Source: Arthonia radiata (taxonomy: Eukaryota; Ascomycota; Arthoniomycetes; Arthoniales; Arthoniaceae). From it: a stretch of DNA of 64,000 nt. The notes beneath the pieces were generated by a model. It worked only from the letters and a program-made list of their open reading frames with translations, did no database searches and was not told where the DNA came from. Positions 56,806 to 64,000 of the stretch are shown piece by piece. The stretch lies in contig PSQN01000014.1 of NCBI GenBank assembly GCA_002989075.1, positions 1,476,005 to 1,540,004 on the forward strand. Direction: 5' to 3'. The number at the start of each line of letters is the position of its first letter. Position 1 is the first letter of the stretch. The position numbers and the translations under genes were made by a program.

Positions 56806-57879
56806 TCACCGTGATAGCACCGAAGACGGCACGCTCGAGTCACTTGATGCTCGTGCTCTCAAACTTTTCGGTGAAGTGGGTGGATTGGCTCGGATCCTCG
56901 CGGCCCACTCGTCCCGAAACACCTGACTGGCGTTGAGCTCTTCTTTTATATCCTGCAGGTTGCGTTCTGGCTCTCTTGATGCTTTTCTCTTTCCACTCGC
57001 ATGTCGTCTGCGCACCTGATGAGGCATACCAGCCGCGGCCTGAACGCCACCATTGAGATCGAGTAGATCTCGGCGTGGTATGTCCAGCAGTCGGCCCTGA
57101 GCAGGCATGTCAGACCACACGACGCTGCTTCGTCGTTCAGGCAGGACGGGTGGCGCTGGTATAGCCAGCAGTGGCGGAGAGATGCCATGTTCCATGCTCA
57201 TCTCGTGTGAAGGATGTCTCAGCCTCGACTTTGATCTGCCACGAGGTCGGATTTCCTCTTCTTCAAACGCTTGGTGTGTTTCATCGAACGAGCTGTTTCT
57301 GTCTTTTGATCGGCGTGGAAATAGGTGCCTATGACATTGCGCGATCAGCCACTAAAGCCTTCACGGCAAAGGGTCGGAATTGATATGATCAAGTCTGGAA
57401 ACTCACCTCGCGACCCGCTTCGACGTACGTGACATGTCTCTTGACCACCGCTTGATATGACTTTGGCGAAAGGATGCTTTCTTTTCAGTGGCGGAGGTAG
57501 GCGGGCGATCAGCCAGACTGGAACCGCTTCGACCCAGACTGGAGTGCCGTGCCGAGAGATGGATTGATGATGCGAAGGTGCTTCCGGCCACGGCTTTGTG
57601 TGAGGCAGCCCGAACGGACGAGGACTCGCTTCCACTTTCAGTGATTTCTTGCTCCAGAGCTTCAGACAGGCGTTCCGGCGAATTTGGAGGTACATTGGGG
57701 GAAATTGATGTCTCTGCACGTTCGGGAGAGCTCAAGGCAGATGGCTGGGCGGTGGCAGCATTGGGTGAATCCGGATCTTCGGTGAAGCGGTCGAGATACC
57801 ATTGTGAGGGAGGCCAAGAATGTGTCCTTTTGAGTGGATGCGTCCAAGTGGAAAAAGAGTCCTGTCTCAGCGAGGTCAT
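56806..57879 (-). CDS. Hypothetical disordered protein
   Basis: Two exons, 57879-57407 and 57328-56806, 331 aa. The 78-nt intron (GTGAGT, branch GCTGAT, ATAG) joins as ...KRVAR/HLFPRRSKDR in phase. The sequence is Ser/Pro/Arg-rich with no recognisable domain. A more ordered patch near the C terminus ('LQDIKEELNASQVFRDEWAARIRANPP') may form a helix. Basic clusters ('RRRHASGKRK') suggest a nuclear location. No family named. Confidence 0.6.
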
Positions 57880-58306
57880 CTCGTGAACGACTCAGAGTGA
57901 TTGTATAATGTGATCAAGGCCGAGTAATCAGCTGTGCAACTCGCTCCAGTCATGGGTTGTAAGGACTAGTTAAGTACTGTGGAGAGCATCCATAGGTGTA
58001 GGGGATGAATGCCTGGAAGCATTAGGCGCGTTCCCAGACTAGAAAATCTCAGAGAAGCACGTATCCGATTTGAAAGCGCTGCCTTCGAAGGGCGATATAG
58101 GAGCTGCGACCGACGACAGCCATGCGCGCTTGCCAATGTTCCAAATTGGAGACAACATCGTGAAGTGTTTGTCGCGATCTTCTTTGCTAGGAAGCTGCCT
58201 GCCACTTGTTTCACTGCAAAGCGCCAAGATGCAATCAGAGCCACTGGTCTGACTGCTCCAGCATTTCTTACATTCTTCAAGCCATGCCGCAGGCATGCCA
58301 TGGCAC
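57880..58306. other. Intergenic region, 0.4 kb
   Basis: Promoter of the disordered-protein gene and 3' flank of the mL31 gene. Nothing else recognised. Confidence 0.5.
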
Positions 58307-58755
58307 TTAAAATCCAGGTGGGTTAAGTCTCTGGCTAACTCGCGTCCATTTCGGCAGCTCTGTACGCGCAGGTCAGCTTTCAATACCCACAGCCTCCATA
58401 TCAGCTGAGTGACGCACTGTGAATGCCTTTTCGGTACTTCTTCTCCTTCCTATCGAATATGGTGTACTTGTCTTTCGCTAGCATCTCCTCTTCTCTTGGC
58501 ATTTCAGCCTTCCAACGCTCAATGCTGTGAGTGTTGGCTTGTTTGTTGCGCATCAAGGATTTCGTGAGTGTATCGACCACATTGTCAACTATTCGTAGAC
58601 GCTTTCGCTGGCGGCGCTTTTGGTGCATTGAGATCCTCCATGGTGTTTTCCTGAAGCATCGTTAGCCCCCAGTGTACAGATTCACCGGCCAGATGCGCTT
58701 CATACCAGAGCAGACCGCCTAGACGTGGCAACGAGGCTTTAAACGGTCCAAACAT
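58307..58755 (-). CDS. mrpl31: Mitochondrial large-subunit ribosomal protein L31 (MRPL31/mL60)
   Basis: Three exons, 58755-58706 (50 nt), 58650-58418 and 58359-58307, give 111 aa; no exon alone looks like a gene. Introns of 55 and 58 nt have donors GTATGA and GTGCGT and branches GCTAAC and GCTGAC. Joins rebuild the family blocks 'GLLW/KTPWRIS', 'RQRKRLRIVDNVVDTL', 'WKAEMPREEEML', 'KDKYTIFDRKEKKYRKGIH/KLPKWTRVSQRLNPPGF'. These match fungal L31 of the mitochondrial 54S subunit almost from end to end. The protein is nuclear-encoded, basic, and imported into the matrix. It shares a 244-bp divergent promoter with Trs20. Confidence 0.9.
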
Positions 58756-58999
58756 AGCGGTCAAAATGCAAGCGGAGTGCAACCCAAAGAAGTCAAGAGT
58801 AGAAGCAAGAGATCTCACATCTCAGCGGACCGTCCATAACACAGCCATACAAATTGCCTCAATAGGTAACTCGTTGCTTCGACCAAATCGACTGTTGCGA
58901 TCGCGACTTGATAATTCACGCATCACCATGCTTTTTCCCTGAATAGATCCAAGTGCCTGAGGCGCTTCTCAGCGCCAGGTCAGCTTTCATTTTAACGTA

Positions 59000-59596
59000 A
59001 TGTCCTACTACTTTGCCATCATCGGCACCAAGGACAATCCCATCTTCACCCACGAATTTGGAACCGCGCGCTCCTCTACCCCCGGCCTCTCCCACTTCTC
59101 CGATGACGCCCGAACGCTGAACCAGTTCATCGTGCATGCTTCGCTTGACATTGTTGAGGAACTCGTGTGGACGACCGGCGCCATGTACCTGCGCCATGTC
59201 GACCGCTTTCAACATGCGCTGGTCTCTGGATTCGTGACAGGGACGGGGATCAAGTTCTTGCTGCTGAGTGCGCCGAATGAGGATCAGCTGGCGGGTAAGA
59301 GCTCGAGACCGATGAGTGGGACTGGGTCGCGGCCTTTAAGCAGCAGCAGTAGTATGAAGGGCGCAAGTGGAGGGCTAGGAATGGGGGGGATTGGAGGCGC
59401 GCTGGGTGCTGGCGGTGGATCGGGAACGGCAGCTGGAGCACCACAGGCGACAGAGGAGGCGGTCAGACAGTTCTTCGCGGAGGTCTATGAGAGCTGGGTG
59501 AAGACTACGTTGAACCCGTTCTACAAGATCGACATGGAGATCAAGAGCCCGGTGTTCAGGCAGAGGGTTGCCGCGGCAGCAAGAAAGTTCCTCTGA
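59000..59596 (+). CDS. trs20: TRAPP complex subunit Trs20 (TRAPPC2/sedlin)
   Basis: Single exon, 198 aa. The longin-like start 'SYYFAIIGTKDNPIFTHEF' is diagnostic of Trs20/sedlin, followed by 'LNQFIVHASLDIVEELVW' and 'YLRHVDRFQHALVSGFVTGTGIKFLLL'. The end 'VRQFFAEVYESWVKTTLNPFYKIDMEIKSPVF' region matches the last helix and strand of the fold. Between them, residues about 99-151 form a Ser/Gly-rich insert absent from the ~140-aa yeast and human proteins. Trs20 is a core subunit of TRAPP complexes that activate Ypt1/Rab1 in ER-Golgi transport and autophagy. The gene switches from C-rich to G-rich coding strand at about the insert. Confidence 0.93.
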   Translation: MSYYFAIIGTKDNPIFTHEFGTARSSTPGLSHFSDDARTLNQFIVHASLDIVEELVWTTGAMYLRHVDRFQHALVSGFVTGTGIKFLLLSAPNEDQLAGKSSRPMSGTGSRPLSSSSSMKGASGGLGMGGIGGALGAGGGSGTAAGAPQATEEAVRQFFAEVYESWVKTTLNPFYKIDMEIKSPVFRQRVAAAARKFL

Positions 59597-59900
59597 GCAA
59601 AGAGGACACGCAGGAAATATCCGTGAAGTACGAGAACAACGAGGTCACAAGTTTATCACTGCAGAAGAGAAGCAGGGTGAAGCAGACAAGAGCAAAGAAG
59701 CTTCTGTGGAGATCAATACATTCACTATCTGACACTGACAACTATTATTCTCCTTCAAACACTCAGTTTTTCATGGCTCTCGCTGTGCAGCTGTATCAAC
59801 ATAATGCCGTCAAGTGCCAAACTTGCACTGTCCCGAGGATCCGTCATTAGTACAACAAATGGAATGGAAGTCCTGCCTCTTCAATGCACACGCCAGATTT
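59597..59900. other. Convergent spacer between Trs20 and HEX1
   Basis: About 300 bp of 3' flanks. Nothing recognised. Confidence 0.5.
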
Positions 59901-61578
59901 CTACAGCCTTGAGCCATGGACGATTTTGTAGTCGACTGCGAGCTCACGGCCAGCATCGTTGATGACCAGAACACGCACGCTGCCACGGCCATTGGCAAAG
60001 GAATCATTGAGACGGTGCCACAACCCGCCCTGATCGATTACTGGAAGGCCTTGCTTGACATCGCCAGTCTCGGTCATGGCCACAACGCGGCCGTCATCAC
60101 GGATGTCGAGGACGCGGTACTGCTTGAAGACGGGACCGAGCATGTTCTGCACGACGACGGATGGCGAAGGGTTGGAAACGAAAGAGCTCTCTTCTTGCAG
60201 CTGCTTGGTGAAGAGATCAACACCGAGGTAGCGGTGCTGACCGGTCTGAGCAGATGTGGTGATGCGGATGACTTGGCAAGGGCGGCCTTGGAGAATGAGC
60301 AAGTCACCAATGCGGATGTGGTGGCATGGGATGGTGATGGTGTTGGGAGGACCGGAGCGCTCGACGTAGCGCACGTGGCGGTCTGGGCGGTAGTCCATGC
60401 CAACGTCGACGTCCACCTCTTCGCGGACTGGCTGAATCCGATCGTGGTGACTGTGATGACCGTGGTGACCGTGGTGATGGTGGTGGTGAGAGTGGCTGTC
60501 ACCGTGGATCGGGTGGGCGATCCTCTCGCCAATTCTGTCGGCAGCACGGGAAGCACCGTGACGGAAAGAGTGGTAGTGGCCGTCTTCGTCGTAGTAACCC
60601 ATGTGTGTTCTTGGTCTGGCGGTTCCGTCGACGGTGTAGTCTTCTACACGGATGTGATCGTGAGACGGGTAGTCGATCTTGGTGTCGAAGCGAGCGGTTT
60701 CGTCACGAACAGTGCGGTACTCTCGGTCGTAGGTCTGGTCCTGACCAAAGTTGGCTTCCGTGTAGCGTTGATATGGTCCGCTGTAGCTGTGGGCAAGATT
60801 GTGTCAGTTGCAGGTCATGAGAATTCAAAGGGGACTGAAAAGGTTTTGTTTGTGCTGGGATTGTTTACTCAAGCAGCGCTAGTGGATAGCGTGCGATCTC
60901 GGAAGCTTTGCCCAACTTTCCGTTGCTAGCGCGCAGCCAAGATGCAAACAAGCCGTGAGGGCGAGTAATGAGAAGAAGAACTCACCGTTGGCGTTCAACC
61001 TCTAAATCGTAGTCTCGCTCGACGGTACGGTCTTTGCGGTCGTCCTCGTGAAAGCGAACTTCGGCTTTGTCGCGGTGGTGTCGTGGATGGCGTTCACGCT
61101 CTTCGTAGATGCGGACTTCTTCCTCACGAGTAGTTCCTGGGTGTCGGCGGTGTTCGCGACGTCGACCGTCCTCTTCGTGGAAACGAGTAGTCTTGGTCTC
61201 GGTACGGTCTCCGCGGCGGTCCTGGCGGGTGTCTTGCTCGCGGCGGGTGTCTTGACGACGGTCCTCTCGACGAGAGTCTCGGTGGCGAGTAGTGTCTTGA
61301 CCTTCCCGTCCGCGGCGCGAGGTGATGTTGGACTGCTCCTCTACTTGATTCGACTGCTGTTGTTCTTGGGTAGTGTCACTCCTGTACGTGGACGGGAAGA
61401 CACTGATGGGGATGGGAACGCGGGCGTCGTAATCCAGATTAGCTGGATTGAGTGCTCTCGAAGACCTTCCGAAGCGTTAAGACACTTCAGAAGGAATTCA
61501 AGATACTTTGAACCCCTAGTCTGAAGAATGGAACGGCGGACGGCCTTGAGAGAGTCTGTCCTGAATTCACTTGTGCAT
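59901..61578 (-). CDS. hex1: Woronin body major protein HEX1 (long and short forms)
   Basis: The core protein is in 60602-59901 (233 aa): it starts 'MGYYDEDGHYHSF', has a His-rich linker, then the eIF5A-like fold with 'IPCHHIRIGDLLILQGRPCQVIRI', 'TGQHRYLGVDLFTKQLQEE' and 'AMTETGDVKQGLPV', and ends in SRL, the type 1 peroxisomal signal. HEX1 evolved from eIF5A and crystallises inside peroxisome-derived Woronin bodies that plug septal pores after hyphal damage. The frame stays open upstream to an acceptor at 60786, and a 199-nt intron (60787-60985) joins it in phase to exon 61465-60986, rich in Arg, Glu, Asp and Thr. With a mini-exon ATGCACAA (61578-61571) the long form would be 457 aa. Splice variants with longer N termini are known for other fungal hex genes. 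The short form would need a start inside the last exon or intron retention. Confidence 0.92.
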
Positions 61579-61912
61579 ACAGAAAAGTGATGAGAGATCT
61601 AACGAGCTCAGATTGATGTTTGAATTTCCGATCAAAGAGGTGTAAAATCGACGTAGAAGGGATGTGGGATAAGAAAGGGGAGAGAGGGCGCTGGGTCAAA
61701 AGATAGTTATTTATTTTGACCAGCCCACTTTTATTGCCCCAGCAACAGCTTGAGCTAGCTCCACGCTAGCACGCCATTCGCCAAACTCAACTCTGCAGCC
61801 ACGTTTTCCCAGCCTTGCCGCCATACATCCTAGCCTGCTGCATTTCGAAGCCCCGAAACCGCCGAGCTCAGTCTTGAACAATGTCTGGAGTTGATGCTGG
61901 AAATTGACCCGG
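61579..61912. other. HEX1 promoter region and NTPase 3' flank
   Basis: 334 bp between two minus-strand genes. No further gene recognised. Confidence 0.5.
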
Positions 61913-62656
61913 CTAGCCCCTACCCGTGGTGCTCCAGTTATCCAACACGAACGCGACGCGCTCCTCCAGTGCCTTCACCGATGCCGGTACTACTGTGAAA
62001 GGGATCTCATTCTTCTCAAGTTGCTCGCAGAACATGCGATGAAGCTTCGTCCAGTACTCATGAGCCTCGCCTGACGTGGGCATGTATCGGAAGTTGTCTG
62101 CAATGATCCACTCCACGTTCGGTTCTGTGACGAAAACTGCTGCGTCTGCCATGCTCGACTTGGCCTTCTGCCATGATGTGGATGCCTCGAGACGCTCTGC
62201 TGCTTCGGTACCGACGTGCGTCCTCGCATACATCAACGGATCAAGACCTGACCGATCTGAGATGAACCATCTAGAAGTGGGAACATTCTGCTGCTCCCTC
62301 ACTTGAGCTTCCAGTATCAACGCCTGAAGCTGCAGTATTCTCTCATCAGACGCAAAGGTCTCATTGGTTCCGAAACCGTTGGATCGCATTACGCCTCTCG
62401 CGACTTCGATGATCACATGAGGGTCATCAAGTTCCTGTAGGCGTGGGTCTTCACTGGACTGTGTTCTGATGTGGTCGGCAAGCGCAAGTGTCAAGGTCGT
62501 TTTTCCGGTGCTCTGTGCCCCAACCAAGTAGATATTAGTAGCCTGTCTCATCCTATCAACTCTGTCTCGAGAGCTTGCAAGCCGAACGTGCAGCTGCATA
62601 TCGACTTTTGAGGTCACACAAATCAGTAGGTGCTGCAGGATGACGCAAGCCGGCAT
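61913..62656 (-). CDS. P-loop NTPase, NadR-like AAA family
   Basis: Single exon, 247 aa from ATG 62656; a later ATG at 62599 is equally possible because the conserved part starts just after it with 'ATNIYLVGAQSTGKTTLTLAL' region (Walker A GAQSTGKT). Downstream, 'RWFISDRSGLDPLMYA' and 'DAAVFVTEPN' match the Walker B/lid segments of the AAA_28/NadR-type ATPase family. In bacteria NadR uses this domain as nicotinamide riboside kinase; for the fungal relatives the substrate is not known. Its start is 105 bp from the divergent RdRP gene. Confidence 0.75.
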   Translation of the reverse strand: MPACVILQHLLICVTSKVDMQLHVRLASSRDRVDRMRQATNIYLVGAQSTGKTTLTLALADHIRTQSSEDPRLQELDDPHVIIEVARGVMRSNGFGTNETFASDERILQLQALILEAQVREQQNVPTSRWFISDRSGLDPLMYARTHVGTEAAERLEASTSWQKAKSSMADAAVFVTEPNVEWIIADNFRYMPTSGEAHEYWTKLHRMFCEQLEKNEIPFTVVPASVKALEERVAFVLDNWSTTGRG

Positions 62657-62761
62657 TACCTGCTTACTCCCTGGTCTCAATCATGAGTAGGTACACAGCC
62701 GCGTATAGCTCACAAATAGAGTAGCTCAACTATCTGTGAGCATGAGTCTCAGCTACCCAGG

Positions 62762-64000
62762 ATGTCCGCCAGCTTTCGCCAGAAACTACAAAGTCCTATT
62801 AACCCATTGGAAGTGCAGTGGTCTTTCCGCATCCCTGGCTTGCCAGATGCGAAAATCACAAACAACGCTGGCCTGATCAAGTTCATCTCACTGGTGTCGA
62901 ATCAAACCAAAAACGAGCTCACTCTCACTTTTGCGGCAAGGCCTCACAATCGTGCCGTTGCATCGATTGCGCCGGATGCACTGCTGATCTTGTCAATTTC
63001 GTATTTTCGCCTGCGATGGCCAAAGAAAGATGGCGCCCAGTCCACGGAACCAGCCACGTTCAAGGAGTCTCAAGACTTCGTAGTACGTTTCATTGGTACT
63101 GGTATCGCCATCAACGATGTCAGGTACCACTTCTACGCACACAGCAATAGCCAACTGAAATCACGCACATGTTTCATGCTTGCAGGTGAGAAAGCGTTGG
63201 TCGAGGACAAGATCGCGGAACTAGGTGATTTCAGTTCCATGAAGACTGTTGCCAAAAAAGCAAAGCGCATTGGATTACTCTTTTCATCCGCAGAGGTAGC
63301 CACCCGCCTGGATCCCACGCATGTCGAAGACATTGAGGATGTCGAGAGGGATGGCTTCACTTTCACGGACGGATGCGGGAAAATCGCTGCGGCATTTGCT
63401 AAAAAGCTCGTTGCAGTCCGAAAGATCTCCTTTCGCAACCGCCGATATACACCCAGCGTAATGCAAATTCGCTACAGGGGCTACAAGGGCGTGTTGACTC
63501 TTGACACGCGCTTGAAGGGTTCTGTCTGGGCGCAATTCCGCAAGTCAATGAAGAAGCTTAGTGGCGTGTCAGACATACCATTCGCAGTAGTGGAATACTC
63601 TAAGGTAAGATAGCTTGTGCATTTGACACGGCAGGTGTTGATCGAGCCCACTCCCCTAGCCTTATAGCTACGGCCATCTTAACGATGAGGTGATCATTCT
63701 ACTTCATTCCCTCGGCGTATCAATCGAAATCCTTCTCGAGAAGCAACGCCAGCATTTGCAAATGCTAGATCAAGTCGAGGCCTTAGACGCGCGAGCTACG
63801 TTCCAGTTTCTCAGTTACAAGAATCGAGCAGAGCTCGCAGAAAGTCTGCTCCTTAATGGGGTAGACGCTGTCAAACAAGTCGCACGCAAGCTGGTTTCCG
63901 AAGACCGTCACGCTATGCTCAATAAGCGACAAGAGCAACGATGTCGTATCTTTGTCAAAGACTCCCGGCTTCTTTTTGGCATCTGTGATGCTGACGACAC
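62762..64000 (+). CDS. RNA-dependent RNA polymerase, RNAi type (3' end outside window)
   Basis: Exon 1 runs 62762-63604 and exon 2 from 63660 to the window end; the 55-nt intron joins as ...VVEYSK/PYSYGHLNDEV. Cellular RdRP blocks seen in order are 'RYHFYAHSNSQLKSRTCFML', 'AKRIGLLFSS', 'FTFTDGCGKIAAAFA' (about residue 200), 'QIRYRGYKGVL', 'HLNDEVIILLHSLGV' and 'SRLLFGICDADD'. The catalytic D-x-D-G-D loop should follow outside the window. These enzymes (QDE-1, Sad-1, Rdp1 group) copy aberrant or single-stranded RNA to feed Dicer in quelling, meiotic silencing or antiviral RNAi. The part before the conserved core is short compared with QDE-1. The start is ATG 62762, limited by the divergent gene upstream. 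Confidence 0.88.

Noticed and set aside
59916-60929. 337-codon plus-strand open frame
   Set aside because: It is the exact antisense of HEX1, open because of that gene's codon bias; its Val/Ala-rich product has no motif.
62762-64000. RdRP as an integrated viral polymerase
   Set aside because: The motifs are those of the eukaryotic RNAi polymerase family (FTDGCGKI, QIRYRGYKGVL) and the gene has a normal host intron.

Overview
The window is nuclear DNA of a filamentous ascomycete (Pezizomycotina). The clearest marker is a HEX1 gene (about 59.9-61.6 kb), the Woronin-body core protein found only in that group, ending in the peroxisomal signal SRL. Short GT-AG introns of about 48-140 nt with CTAAC/CTGAC-like branch points, an RNAi-type RdRP, a NACHT-type STAND protein, a cutinase and a pair of Kex2-processed small secreted proteins fit the same picture. 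A member of the Dothideomycetes is my guess, but the class cannot be fixed from sequence alone.

Layout. 0-3 kb: the 3' part of a TPR-DnaJ co-chaperone, then an intronless FAD monooxygenase. 2.9-6 kb: gene-poor DNA with repeat traces. 6-14 kb: a divergent pair, a NACHT/C2H2 zinc-finger protein (minus) and an SNF2/RING helicase (plus). 14.7-21 kb: the ER nucleotide-sugar transporter Hut1, then a seven-exon SLIP-GC-like GTPase. 21.4-24.1 kb: an F-box-like gene and a single-pass membrane protein, convergent. 25-28.3 kb: two secreted hydrolases, a CE5 cutinase/acetylxylan esterase and a pepsin-type protease. 28.9-31.5 kb: a GHSLGG serine esterase with a long basic coiled coil. 33.6-35.9 kb: a mucin-like membrane protein. 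38.5-43.7 kb: a full-length but broken PDR-type ABC transporter. 44-51 kb: a SET-domain protein, an unknown protein with a possible zinc ribbon, tRNA-splicing subunit Sen15, and another single-pass membrane protein. 53.7-56.2 kb: two related small secreted cysteine-rich proteins. 56.8-64 kb: an unknown disordered protein, mitochondrial ribosomal protein L31, TRAPP subunit Trs20, HEX1, a P-loop NTPase and the 5' part of an RNA-dependent RNA polymerase that runs off the window.

The genes do not form one pathway. Housekeeping genes (Hut1, Sen15, mL31, Trs20) are interleaved with genes for host interaction or self-defence (NACHT protein, secreted hydrolases, secreted cysteine-rich pair, ABC pseudogene, RdRP). 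Two divergent pairs share short promoters: mL31/Trs20 (244 bp) and NTPase/RdRP (105 bp). No tRNA, rRNA, CRISPR array or intact transposon was recognised.

The observations I think most worth a second look are: (i) the secreted cysteine-rich pair, one of which has an intron that can be retained in frame; (ii) a repeated within-gene switch from C-rich to G-rich coding strand in the single-exon genes; (iii) the decayed ABC transporter; (iv) the NACHT protein carrying zinc fingers where repeats normally lie. Exon joins were deduced by hand from splice motifs, reading phase and family motifs. All exon sets given for intact genes add up to whole codons.
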